NCBI GenBank assembly: GCA_965229505.1
Contig: OZ245881.1
Span: forward strand, 4,712,001 to 4,776,000
Reading direction: 5' to 3'
Length of the DNA stretch: 64,000 nt
Source of the DNA: UBA6059 sp040219045
Lineage (GTDB): Bacteria; Bacteroidota; Bacteroidia; Cytophagales; Cyclobacteriaceae
The first letter of the stretch is position 1, and every line of letters starts with the position of its first letter. Below the pieces are notes generated by a model. It made no database searches. It had not been told where the DNA came from and was given only the letters and a program-made list of their open reading frames with translations. The position numbers and the translations under genes are program-made. Below, piece by piece: positions 15,581 to 24,439 of this stretch.

Positions 15581-17192
15581 TATTCTTCTTTTTTTTGTTT
15601 GCTTTTTTTCCATTGAGCTGGCCGCTCAAAGCAACAGGTATGTTGTCTATTTTTCTGATAAGGCTGACAGTCCATACAGTATAGATCGCCCAGAGGAGTT
15701 TCTTTCAGAACGTGCAATAGCGCGTCGACAAAAGCAGCAAATAGCCATTGATGAGACTGACCTACCGGTAAATCCGGTTTATATCGACTCTGTCAATTTA
15801 TTGGGTGTCAAGGTTTGGTATACCTCCAAGTGGATGAATGCCGGCCTGGTACAGGTACCCCACAACTTAGCCGTAACGCTGCAGGAACAAGCCTATATCG
15901 ACAGTGTCGCGCTCATCGCGGAAGGAGAGAAGCTGACGCTGAGCAAATCTACCTTCGATTGGCCGACTTCATTTACGGTCCCTTCCTCCAACCGCGACTC
16001 TGAGCGTCAGAATGATTTACTGGGCGTAGGGCCAATGCATGAAGCTGGATATAAAGGACAGGGAATGCTCATTGCAGTCTTTGATGGTGGCTTTGAAGGC
16101 ACTAATCTATCCAGTGCTTTTCAGCACATTTTTGAGAACGAGCAATTGGTAGATTACCACGATTATGTCAGTCATGGTGACAATATCTTTGTTTATGATG
16201 ATCACGGTACCAGCGTTTTTTCCACCACTGGAGCATTCCTTGAAGGCCAGTTTGTGGGTACGGCCTATGAAGCGGACTATGCGCTTTATGTGACAGAAGA
16301 GGGCGGTAGCGAGTACCGAATCGAAGAGTACAACTGGCTGATGGCAGCTGAGCGCGCGGACAGCCTGGGGGTGGATGTCATCAACACCTCCGTTGGATAT
16401 AGCACTGGTTTCACTAGCGGCAGTATGGATTACACCTATGAAGATCTGGACGGCAGCACCGCGGTAATTACGTTGGCCGCTAACTATGCTGTCGACAAAG
16501 GAATCATCGTAGTAAGCAGTGCCGGAAATGAGGGCAATGACCCATGGCAGTACGTAACTGCTCCTGCTGATGGGATTAATGTGCTGGCTGTTGGGGCTAT
16601 TAACCCCAACGAGAATCTATCATCATTTAGTAGCCTTGGCCCCACACCCGACGGACGGATCAAGCCTGATGTAGTAGCGATGGGCTCTCAAGTGACGATC
16701 GTCAATAGTGGTGGTAACTTCAGCTCCGGTGGTGGCACAAGCTATTCAGCACCGCAGATCGCAGGCTTTGCGGCCGCCCTTTGGCAGGCAAAACCAGCGT
16801 CTACTAATCTGGAGATTATAGCTGATATCAAAGCCTCAGGAGATCGGGCGAGCCTCCCGGACAATGAATTCGGATACGGGTTACCCAATTTCGATAGAGC
16901 GCTCAATGGGACGGTGCTGGCCATCAGTGACATCATTGCGGGTAAGATCAATGTTTTTCCTAACCCTTTTAGCGGAGATTTTGTCACGATAGAGATTGAC
17001 AAGAGCCTGGGGCATGGGCCGGTTACTATTGCACTACTGGATGCACAAGGCCGCAGGATCAAAGAGGAGACGATCATCCCCGAAAAGAATCAGAAGATTG
17101 AGTATGCCACTGGCGAACTCCCGCAGGGTGCCTACATACTTAGTTTTGTAGGGCAGAGAATGAACAAGACCGTCAAGCTGTTGAAGATTTAG
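15570..17192 (+). CDS. Secreted S8 (subtilisin-like) serine protease with a type IX sorting domain
   Basis: A signal peptide (MRNSILLFFVCFFSIELAAQ) is followed by an inhibitor-like propeptide (YVVYFSDKADSPYSIDRPEEFLSERAIARR). The peptidase domain then shows the full catalytic triad: Asp in AVFDGGFEG, His in DDHGTSVF and Ser in GGGTSYSAPQIAGF. The oxyanion Asn is in SSAGNEGNDPW. The last 80 residues (INVFPNPFSGDF to KLLKI) are a type A C-terminal sorting domain, sending the protein out through the Por/T9SS pathway. The start is not certain: ATGs at 15558, 15567 and 15570 are in frame, and the last gives the cleanest signal peptide. It overlaps the lipoprotein gene by 11 bp. Confidence 0.9.
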   Translation: MRNSILLFFVCFFSIELAAQSNRYVVYFSDKADSPYSIDRPEEFLSERAIARRQKQQIAIDETDLPVNPVYIDSVNLLGVKVWYTSKWMNAGLVQVPHNLAVTLQEQAYIDSVALIAEGEKLTLSKSTFDWPTSFTVPSSNRDSERQNDLLGVGPMHEAGYKGQGMLIAVFDGGFEGTNLSSAFQHIFENEQLVDYHDYVSHGDNIFVYDDHGTSVFSTTGAFLEGQFVGTAYEADYALYVTEEGGSEYRIEEYNWLMAAERADSLGVDVINTSVGYSTGFTSGSMDYTYEDLDGSTAVITLAANYAVDKGIIVVSSAGNEGNDPWQYVTAPADGINVLAVGAINPNENLSSFSSLGPTPDGRIKPDVVAMGSQVTIVNSGGNFSSGGGTSYSAPQIAGFAAALWQAKPASTNLEIIADIKASGDRASLPDNEFGYGLPNFDRALNGTVLAISDIIAGKINVFPNPFSGDFVTIEIDKSLGHGPVTIALLDAQGRRIKEETIIPEKNQKIEYATGELPQGAYILSFVGQRMNKTVKLLKI

Positions 17193-17262
17193 ACCGGACC
17201 GATTCTCATCCTTCTTATCTTTTATTGAAATCGTTTACCTTGGCTAGCTCAAATAGATACTA

Positions 17263-17916
17263 ATGCAAGGAACACTCATTGCCCCCTCCATTCTCGCAGC
17301 AGATTTCGCCAACCTCCAGTCTCAGGTAGCGCTGATCAATTCCAGCGAGGCGGACTATCTGCATATCGATATTATGGATGGCGTATTCGTCCCCAACATT
17401 AGCTTTGGCTTTCCGGTAGCAGAAGCGATAAATGCGCACAGTACCAAGCCACTGGATTTTCACCTGATGATACAGCGTCCTGAGAACTACCTATCGGAAT
17501 GCAAGAAAGCAGGTGCAGAGATCATATCGGTGCATTTTGAGGGCTGCCATCATCTGCATAGAGTGATTCAGCAAATCAAAGACTTGGGTTGCAAAGCTGG
17601 TGTGGTGTTGAATCCACATACGCCGGTGAGCGCCATCATCGATGTGATCAGTGATATTGATCTGCTTCTATTAATGTCTGTCAATCCGGGATTTGGTGGA
17701 CAGAAGTTCATCCACCATACACTCAAGAAAACAGCAGAGGCCAGAGCGATGATCGACAATTTCAACCCCAAAGTCATCCTGGAGATTGACGGAGGTGTCA
17801 ATATTCAGAATGCCGCAACGTTAGTAGATAATGGAGCCAATATGTTAGTTGCTGGAAGTTCAGTTTTCGGGTCAGCAGATCCGGTCGCAACCATCAGCCA
17901 ACTCAAGGCCCTCTGA
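17263..17916 (+). CDS. rpe: Ribulose-phosphate 3-epimerase
   Basis: The 217-residue protein is a complete Rpe. It has APSILAADFANL at the start, HIDIMDGVFVPNISFG with the metal and catalytic Asp, LDFHLMI with the His ligand, HFEG, LLMSVNPGFGGQKFI, and EIDGGVN followed by the phosphate-binding VAGSSVFG. It interconverts ribulose-5-phosphate and xylulose-5-phosphate in the pentose phosphate pathway. It lies 70 bp after the subtilase gene and 6 bp before the TonB-receptor gene. Confidence 0.95.
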   Translation: MQGTLIAPSILAADFANLQSQVALINSSEADYLHIDIMDGVFVPNISFGFPVAEAINAHSTKPLDFHLMIQRPENYLSECKKAGAEIISVHFEGCHHLHRVIQQIKDLGCKAGVVLNPHTPVSAIIDVISDIDLLLLMSVNPGFGGQKFIHHTLKKTAEARAMIDNFNPKVILEIDGGVNIQNAATLVDNGANMLVAGSSVFGSADPVATISQLKAL

Positions 17917-17922
17917 TCTTCA

Positions 17923-20316
17923 ATGACCAACTCTCTGCGTCTCTTAATCTTAATATCGACGTTCTTTTTTATCACCCTGGACAGTTATGGCCAGGATTTT
18001 CTGATCAAAGGTCAGGTTCAGGATAGTATTGGGCAGGGCATTTCGGACGTGGCTGTCGTTATTCAAGGGAGAGGGGGCACCACTACCGATGAAGCAGGGA
18101 GTTTTCGCATCACCGTCAGGAGAAAGAAACTGCTAAAGGCCTCCTTTCAGCATATCAATCATGTAAGCCAGACGGTTGAGATCTTACCAGAAAATCAAGA
18201 CAGCATTGCCCTGGAGATCGTGCTAAGGTCTAAAATCAGAGTGTTGGAAGGGGTCGAAGTATCGGAAACTCTCGAAAACACCGAGGTGCAGGCAGGTGCC
18301 ATCAGCCTCAGCAGTAAGAATGTTGATAATGTGCCTTCACCGTTTCAGAACATTTCGAGGGTACTCGCTACGCTACCGGGCGTCACCGCCAACAATGAGC
18401 TCAGCAGCACCTACAACGTACGTGGGGGCAATTATGAGGAGAACCTGATCTACGTCAATGACATTCCGATTTATCGGCCATTTCTGATCAGGGCGGGCCA
18501 GCAGGAGGGGCTGGGCTTTGTCAATACGGACATGGTCAGCAACATCGACTTTCATGCCGGAGGCTGGCAGCCCAAGTACGGCGATAAGCTCTCCAGTAGC
18601 CTCAATGTGACCTACAAGCGCCCCACCAGCAACAGCGGATCGCTGGATATTGGTCTCCTGGGCGGGTCGGCGCATTATGAGGGCATCACCAGCAATGAGC
18701 GGATCAGCTACATCGTCGGCGTAAGACACAAAGACTCGCGCTATTTACTCAATTCACTGGAGGTGGAAGGAGAGTACTTTCCTACTTTCACTGATGTACA
18801 GGGCTATACGACGATTGACCTTAGCAGAAATGGCGATAAGAGCAGTCAGCTGTCTGTCCTGATGTCCTATGCGCGCAATCGCTATGAGACGCTACCGCAA
18901 TCGCGAGAAACTGACTTTGGTACGTTGAGCGCCAATTTCAGACTGTTTGTTGCTTTTGAAGGGATCGAACAGATGAAATACGATACCTACCAGACCGGAT
19001 TTAAATGGTCGAAGCGGTTTTCCAATTTCATTTCCGATATCATCGTGAGTGGTGTCAGAACCCAGGAACGTGAGCGTTTCGAAGTAGAAGGAGGTTATCG
19101 CTTATGTGACCTCAATACAAATCCTTCTTCCTCCAATTTCAATGAATGTGCGATTACAAGAGGAATTGGGACCAACTATCAAAGTGGCCGCAATAGCCTG
19201 GCGGGCAATATCCTGAACACGGAAAGTAAAAACAAACTATTCATCAATGACCGCAACCTGGTAGAGTTTGGTGTGGGTTGGTCGAGATATGATATTGAAG
19301 ATGAAATCAGGGAATTCACTTTCATTGACTCCTCCGACTATGTATCCATTGATGACAGGATATTTAATGCCGTGATGATCAATTCCAATCAATGGACGGG
19401 TTACCTCCAAAACACGCTGATCAGTCCGAATAATAAGCACACCGTGACTTATGGCCTGCGCCTGAACTACTGGGACTTTAATGATCAATTACTGATCAGT
19501 CCAAGAATGCAATATGCGTATATGCCGGACTGGTCGCGACCTTTGAGCTTTCGCCTGGCCATCGGTTCTTATCAGCAACCGCCTTTTTACAGAGAGCTCA
19601 GAGATCGGGAGGGTCAGATCAATCCCAACGTACAGGCCCAGTCATCCACCCACTTCATTCTGGGTACAGAGTACAACTTCAGTCTATGGGGACGCCCCTT
19701 TGTGTTCTTTAGTGAAGGCTACTACAAGCATCTCTACAACCTCAACCTTTATGATATTGAGAATGTCAGACTGAGGTACTTCGCCAACAATGATGCAGAC
19801 GGCTATGCGGCGGGAGTTGACTTCCGGGTGCATGGGGAGTTTATTCCGGGTACGGAATCATGGTTTAGCCTGGGCATCCTCAAAACGGAAGAGGATATCC
19901 TCACAGATGATCTTGGACCTTTCCGCCGACCATCAGACCAGCGCATCAATCTGGCGATGTATTTCCAGGATCATATGCCCAATGATCCGAGCTTACGAAT
20001 TGCTTTGACACTGTTTTACGGTAGTGGCTTACCCTTCGGACCACCGGACAATGATGACCTGCGCAATGCCTTCAGTGGGGATGAATACTACAGGGCTGAC
20101 CTGGCTTTTTTGAAGGTATTTGACTTCAAGGAAAAGTATGGAACAAAAAAATGGGGAATGGACAACCTTAGAATCGGTTTGGAAGTATTAAACCTGTTTG
20201 GTGCCCAAAACACCATCTCGTACACATGGGTGCAAGATGTAGTTAACAATCAATTTGCGGTACCCAATTCATTATCGGCAAGGTTTTTGAACCTCCGGAT
20301 CCAAACGCAATTTTAA
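17923..20316 (+). CDS. TonB-dependent outer-membrane receptor with a carboxypeptidase-like N-terminal domain
   Basis: A signal peptide (to about residue 23, SYG/QDF) is followed by a carboxypeptidase-D regulatory-like domain (IKGQVQDSIGQGISDVAVVIQG.. to about 105). A TonB plug begins at about residue 128: NVDNVPSPFQNISRVLATLPGV then YNVRGGNYEENLIYVNDIPIY. The remainder is an outer-membrane barrel rich in aromatic and alternating residues, ending with the typical aromatic C-terminus RFLNLRIQTQF. No SusD partner is adjacent, so a polysaccharide-utilisation role is not supported and the substrate is unknown. The length (797) is normal for this short-plug subgroup. Confidence 0.9.
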   Translation: MTNSLRLLILISTFFFITLDSYGQDFLIKGQVQDSIGQGISDVAVVIQGRGGTTTDEAGSFRITVRRKKLLKASFQHINHVSQTVEILPENQDSIALEIVLRSKIRVLEGVEVSETLENTEVQAGAISLSSKNVDNVPSPFQNISRVLATLPGVTANNELSSTYNVRGGNYEENLIYVNDIPIYRPFLIRAGQQEGLGFVNTDMVSNIDFHAGGWQPKYGDKLSSSLNVTYKRPTSNSGSLDIGLLGGSAHYEGITSNERISYIVGVRHKDSRYLLNSLEVEGEYFPTFTDVQGYTTIDLSRNGDKSSQLSVLMSYARNRYETLPQSRETDFGTLSANFRLFVAFEGIEQMKYDTYQTGFKWSKRFSNFISDIIVSGVRTQERERFEVEGGYRLCDLNTNPSSSNFNECAITRGIGTNYQSGRNSLAGNILNTESKNKLFINDRNLVEFGVGWSRYDIEDEIREFTFIDSSDYVSIDDRIFNAVMINSNQWTGYLQNTLISPNNKHTVTYGLRLNYWDFNDQLLISPRMQYAYMPDWSRPLSFRLAIGSYQQPPFYRELRDREGQINPNVQAQSSTHFILGTEYNFSLWGRPFVFFSEGYYKHLYNLNLYDIENVRLRYFANNDADGYAAGVDFRVHGEFIPGTESWFSLGILKTEEDILTDDLGPFRRPSDQRINLAMYFQDHMPNDPSLRIALTLFYGSGLPFGPPDNDDLRNAFSGDEYYRADLAFLKVFDFKEKYGTKKWGMDNLRIGLEVLNLFGAQNTISYTWVQDVVNNQFAVPNSLSARFLNLRIQTQF

Positions 20317-20338
20317 ACCATTGACAAATCAATGAATC

Positions 20339-20929
20339 ATGAAAAAGATAGCATACCCCATTTTTACATTTTTAGCCTTAGCGATAGCCATAAGTGCATG
20401 TAGCCAGAGAACGGTCACCAGAGTAAGCCCCGATCAGCAGATCGACCTGAGCGGCCGATGGAATGATATCGACTCCAAATTGGTAGCCGAAGAGATGATC
20501 AATGACGTACTTAGCCGACCATGGAGGGAGGATTTCACGAGAGCTTCGGGCAATAAGCCAGTCATGATCGTGGGTATGATCTCTAATAAGACCAGCGAGC
20601 ATATAGAGTCAGAGACTTTCATCAAGGACATAGAGCGAGAGATGATCAATTCGGGAATGGTAAGGATCGTACAAAACTCTGTCTTCAGGGAGAAACTTAG
20701 AGAAGAGCGTGCTAACCAGGGTGAATTCGCATCACCGGAGACACAGTCAAGATGGGGTAGGGAACTCGGCGCGGACTTTATGCTTTTCGGCGTGATGACT
20801 TCCATCACGGATAGCTATGGCAAAGACAAAGTAGTCTCTTACAAAGTAAACCTTGAATTAGCCAACCTTGAGACCAACGAAAAAGTTTGGATTGGTGACA
20901 AGGAGATTAAGAAGGCCATCCGCAATTAA
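20339..20929 (+). CDS. LpoB-like penicillin-binding protein activator lipoprotein
   Basis: The 196-residue protein has a lipoprotein signal (IAISAC lipobox) and the LpoB/CsgG-like fold signature: DLSGRWNDIDSKLVAEEMINDVL, then VMIVGMISNKTSEHI, FIKDIEREMINSGMVRIV and ELGADFMLFGVMTSI. In enterobacteria LpoB activates PBP1B from the outer membrane. Here the homologue is paired with a COG3014-type lipoprotein, an arrangement seen in many genomes, and its exact partner is unknown. It follows the TonB-receptor gene by 22 bp. A strong hairpin lies just after its stop codon. Confidence 0.85.
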   Translation: MKKIAYPIFTFLALAIAISACSQRTVTRVSPDQQIDLSGRWNDIDSKLVAEEMINDVLSRPWREDFTRASGNKPVMIVGMISNKTSEHIESETFIKDIEREMINSGMVRIVQNSVFREKLREERANQGEFASPETQSRWGRELGADFMLFGVMTSITDSYGKDKVVSYKVNLELANLETNEKVWIGDKEIKKAIRN

Positions 20930-20944
20930 TAGAGATTACCGAAT

Positions 20945-20969
20945 AGGTCCTATCATTCCGATAGGACCT
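20945..20969 (+). promoter_or_regulatory. Intercistronic hairpin between the lpoB-like and COG3014 genes
   Basis: AGGTCCTATC (20945-20954) and GATAGGACCT (20960-20969) form a perfect 10-bp stem with a 5-base loop. No T-run follows, so it is unlikely to be a full terminator. It could stabilise or process the upstream mRNA and lower expression of the downstream gene. Confidence 0.6.
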
Positions 20970-20987
20970 GAATATCCCCCAACTGAG

Positions 20988-22400
20988 ATGAAGCAACAGG
21001 GCCTCTTCCTTGTACTATTGTTAGGTGCATTGCTCACAGCATGCTCCACCTACTATCAGCTCAACTATGAGTTTAACCGCAATTTTGAAACCGGTCAGCT
21101 CGTAGAGGCAGATCAGGTACTAGAGGAGAACAAAAAAGCTGAGAAGAGCAAAGCGCGGCTCATCTATTTCATGAACAAGGGAGTGGTTACCTCGCTGCTC
21201 GGTAAATATGAGGAGAGCAATACCTACCTGGAAAAAGCTTATCTCTTAGGGGAAGACTATCAAAATAATTACCTCAATGTGGCCTTTAGTATGGTGTCTA
21301 ACCCTACCGTAATTGAGTATAAAGGGGAGGATCATGAGCATCTAATGGTGCTGTATTATAAGGCCATCAACTTTCTAATGATGGGCGATCGAGAATCCGC
21401 ATTAGTGGAGTGCAGAAGACTCAATAACAAGCTACTTCAGCTCAGCGATCGTTACACTTCGGGTTTCAAGTATAAAGAGGACGCCTTTATACACACATTG
21501 ATTGGAATTATCTATGAGGCGGATAAAGACTACAACAACGCCTTTATAGCCTATCGGAATGCTCATCGCATTTATAAGGAGGTCTACACGAGCATGTTTG
21601 GACTCGACACCCCTGATCAACTTAAGAAAGATTTGATCAGAACAGCTGCATTGATGGGTTTTGACCGAGAGCAGGAGAAATTCGAAAATGAATTTGGAAT
21701 GAAATATGAACCAAAAACTGGTAATCAGCCGGAGTTGGTTATGTTTTGGAATAACGGACTGGGACCGGTGAAAAGCGAATGGTCAATCAACTTTACGGTA
21801 GTAAAAGGGTCTGGAGGGGCGGTAACTTTCGTCAATGAGGAATATGACTTTAGCTTTCCATTCTTTCTCAGTAATGATAGTGAATCCCAGGGCGGACTAG
21901 GTGATCTTGAGTTCTTTAGAGTGACCTTCCCCAAGTATGTGGAGCGTCCGCTTATGTTTGAAAATGCTGTGGTAAAAACACCGAAAGGGAGTTATCCCTT
22001 GCAAAAAGCTGAAAGCGTAAATGCTATTGCGTTCAAGGAGTTAGAGCAGCGCATGGTCAAAGAATTCAGCAAATCACTCTTGCGGTTTGCAATCAAAAAG
22101 GCTGCTGAAGAGAGCTTGAGGAAGGAAGATGAAGGCTTAGGAGCAGCATTAGGCATTCTCAATGCAGCGACCGAGAAGGCAGATACCCGCAACTGGCAGA
22201 CTATACCTCATAGCATCTACTATGCGAGGGTACCACTTGAGCCGGGGATGAATAATCTCACTTTTCAAACCATTACCTCAGAAGGTGATGAATACGGGCA
22301 GAGTCACCCGCTCAGATTCGATGCTAACTTGGGGAACACCTACTTTCATTCCTTTCATTCACTGGAGATATCACCGCGATACATGAGCCGGAGCTATTAA
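20988..22400 (+). CDS. COG3014-type lipoprotein with TPR-like N-terminal half
   Basis: The ATG at 20988 gives a lipoprotein signal (LLLGALLTAC lipobox) and a 470-residue product. The first 250 residues are helical repeats of TPR character (FMNKGVVTSLLGKYEESNTYLEKAYLLGEDY, then ALVECRRLNNKLLQLSDRY and YNNAFIAYRNAHRIYKEVY). The rest is a beta-rich domain, beginning near PELVMFWNNGLGPVKSEWSI, that is typical of COG3014. A longer frame from 20868 would overlap the preceding gene and lose the signal peptide, so I reject that start. Its neighbour is the LpoB-like lipoprotein. Both probably sit in the periplasm-facing outer membrane and act in cell-wall or envelope maintenance. Confidence 0.85.
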   Translation: MKQQGLFLVLLLGALLTACSTYYQLNYEFNRNFETGQLVEADQVLEENKKAEKSKARLIYFMNKGVVTSLLGKYEESNTYLEKAYLLGEDYQNNYLNVAFSMVSNPTVIEYKGEDHEHLMVLYYKAINFLMMGDRESALVECRRLNNKLLQLSDRYTSGFKYKEDAFIHTLIGIIYEADKDYNNAFIAYRNAHRIYKEVYTSMFGLDTPDQLKKDLIRTAALMGFDREQEKFENEFGMKYEPKTGNQPELVMFWNNGLGPVKSEWSINFTVVKGSGGAVTFVNEEYDFSFPFFLSNDSESQGGLGDLEFFRVTFPKYVERPLMFENAVVKTPKGSYPLQKAESVNAIAFKELEQRMVKEFSKSLLRFAIKKAAEESLRKEDEGLGAALGILNAATEKADTRNWQTIPHSIYYARVPLEPGMNNLTFQTITSEGDEYGQSHPLRFDANLGNTYFHSFHSLEISPRYMSRSY

Positions 22401-22549
22401 TAACTCTTTGAATGACAGATGACTATGATTTGGGTCATTTGATTGGCATAATCAGCCTATTATATTTTTTGATCCCCTCATCATGGCAGGGTTGAATGTG
22501 AAACAAATGATTGATATATTACTCATGTTTTAATTAAGCAGACCTAAGC

Positions 22550-23161
22550 ATGTTCACGGAATACGAAGTAGAAACCATGGCCGAGGATCAGGAAATTCTT
22601 GACGCGACCATAGAACTAAAGAAGGACTTTATCAGAAATGAAGCACCATATCTGGAAATCAGTGATCATGACTTCCTGTCCTTAGTATTGATGGCCCCCA
22701 TCGTTGGTATTGCATTGGCAAATGGTAGTGTGAGCCTGTTTGAAGAACTAGCACTCAACAAGAAGGCGCGTAAACTTTCTAAAGGTGGTTATTTCATGAA
22801 GAAGGATCCTGTGGTCTATGCAATGAAATTCTTGATTAGTAAATATGATATCTGGGAGGAAAAATTCTTTGGTGTGCTCAAGCTTGCTATGAGCAAGACA
22901 TTCGATAAGTCAGCATTGATGCATCAGTTTGATCCCAACATGGAGGTGAGTAGCTCTGTGTACAAAAGAGAAGTCCTTGCCACACCGTACATACTCATTA
23001 GATTCATTTCCAGTTTCTTCCTGGAGCAGGATGAGGACATCATCAATAATCGCAGTATTGCAAAAGTGGAATATGACTGCCTTCTAGAGATTGGCAAAAA
23101 ACTGGAACTAGATCAGGTACCGGTATTTCACATGTTCTGTAAGACTTTTGATGTGAAGTAA
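22550..23161 (+). CDS. Conserved-looking protein of unknown function
   Basis: The 203-residue protein has an acidic N-terminus, one moderately hydrophobic helix (LSLVLMAPIVGIALANGSVSLF, about 45-66) and several amphipathic helices. There is no signal peptide and no enzyme motif I recognise. It stands alone, with 149 bp upstream and a good terminator 25 bp after its stop codon, so it is probably a single-gene transcript. A cytoplasmic all-alpha protein is the likeliest structure. Confidence 0.65.
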   Translation: MFTEYEVETMAEDQEILDATIELKKDFIRNEAPYLEISDHDFLSLVLMAPIVGIALANGSVSLFEELALNKKARKLSKGGYFMKKDPVVYAMKFLISKYDIWEEKFFGVLKLAMSKTFDKSALMHQFDPNMEVSSSVYKREVLATPYILIRFISSFFLEQDEDIINNRSIAKVEYDCLLEIGKKLELDQVPVFHMFCKTFDVK

Positions 23162-23185
23162 TCATTATAACTTACTTATTTATAG

Positions 23186-23221
23186 AGCTTTAGATTGGAT
23201 AATCTAAAGCTTTTATTTTTT
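23186..23221 (+). terminator. Rho-independent terminator
   Basis: AGCTTTAGATT (23186-23196) and AATCTAAAGCT (23201-23211) form a perfect 11-bp stem with a 4-base loop, followed by TTTATTTTTTG. It ends the transcript of the gene at 22550-23161. Confidence 0.9.
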
Positions 23222-23267
23222 GATAGATAGAATAACATGGGTTGTTGTTCGTTAGTACTCGGGTGAT

Positions 23268-24410
23268 ATGAATAAGGTTATTAGATTCAGTAAGGGATTG
23301 TTCCTGATCTCAGCTTTTGCCTGGCTGACGATGAGTTGCAGTAGTGATGATGGCGCAGATGAACCTGTAGATCAGGATGTTATAGATCAAGGCATCATCA
23401 CTGAGTATCTGGCGTCCGACAGTACTATCGAAGCTGAGTTCGATGAGGAGTCGGGGATTCATATCATTATAGAGGAGGAGAATCCGGGAGGCGCATCATT
23501 ATCAGCTGGTGATATTGTAGAGGCCTATTATGAAATTAAGTCCCTGCAGACAGGTCTGGTCATCGACATCAAAGATTCGATTAGAGGTACGGGCAAAATG
23601 CGTTTTGGTGAGGATGCCATTTTTCCGGTAGGTTTTGATCAGGCGCTTACTTTTATGAAGGTGGGTGAAGCGTATCGTTTTCTCGTCCCATCGAGTCTTG
23701 GATATGGAGATATAGAAGTCGTGGGGCTGATTGCTCCGAATGATGTGCTGGACATTACGATATCGGTGGAAAACATACTGACCGATGCGGAGCAGTTGGC
23801 CATAGAAGAGCAGGAGATTAATCAATATATCATTGATAATGGACTCAATGATGAATTTAATTCAGTAGTACCAGCTTTAGAAAATGATATTGCTGATCTC
23901 GAGGCTGATATTGCCCAGCTCAGGCTCAATGGTGGTGATCCGGCAGAGATAGCGGCCCTTGAAGCAGAGCTCGCCTCTACATTGGATGACCTGGAACAAG
24001 CACTTCAAAGCATTGATACTGTAAAGTTGACAACAGGTGGGATTTATCTGAAGAAGACCACAAAACTTGATTCCGGTAGGCTCGCGGGCATAGGAGAGGA
24101 CGTAGAGATCACCTATCTCGGGACATTTTTGAATGGAGAACCATTTGATGGGACTTTTGGCAATGAAACCTTTCCTTTTGAGTTTGCCACAGGACAGGTC
24201 ATCCCAGGATTGGATATAGGTGTAGGGGAGCTCTTTTTTGGCGAAAGTGCGATTATCATTGTCCCCTCGGAGTTGGCCTATGGAGGTAGCGCCCATGTCA
24301 TGCCGCCACTCATAAGAGAAGAGTTGGTGAGTAGAAAAGTGATTCCCACTTATGCTGCCACTATTGGGGCATTCGAGCCGTTGGTATTCGAATTGACCCT
24401 TCTCCCTTGA
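23268..24410 (+). CDS. Lipoprotein with two FKBP-type peptidyl-prolyl isomerase domains
   Basis: After a lipoprotein signal (LTMSC lipobox at about residue 24) the protein has two FKBP domains. The first spans about 80-170 (GDIVEAYYEIKSL to LVPSSLGYGDIEVVGLIAPNDVLDITISV). The second spans about 270-380 (GEDVEITYLGTFLNGEPFDG, then VIPGLDIGVGELFFGESAIIIVPSELAYGG). A helical linker (ENDIADLEADIAQLR.. ALEAELASTLDDLEQALQSI) separates them. The second keeps the FDG and AYGG active-site blocks; the first is more diverged. It should act as a periplasmic or surface folding helper. It is a single gene downstream of a terminator. Confidence 0.9.
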   Translation: MNKVIRFSKGLFLISAFAWLTMSCSSDDGADEPVDQDVIDQGIITEYLASDSTIEAEFDEESGIHIIIEEENPGGASLSAGDIVEAYYEIKSLQTGLVIDIKDSIRGTGKMRFGEDAIFPVGFDQALTFMKVGEAYRFLVPSSLGYGDIEVVGLIAPNDVLDITISVENILTDAEQLAIEEQEINQYIIDNGLNDEFNSVVPALENDIADLEADIAQLRLNGGDPAEIAALEAELASTLDDLEQALQSIDTVKLTTGGIYLKKTTKLDSGRLAGIGEDVEITYLGTFLNGEPFDGTFGNETFPFEFATGQVIPGLDIGVGELFFGESAIIIVPSELAYGGSAHVMPPLIREELVSRKVIPTYAATIGAFEPLVFELTLLP

Positions 24411-24439
24411 TTTGATATTGTGGATATAATTAGGCTACT

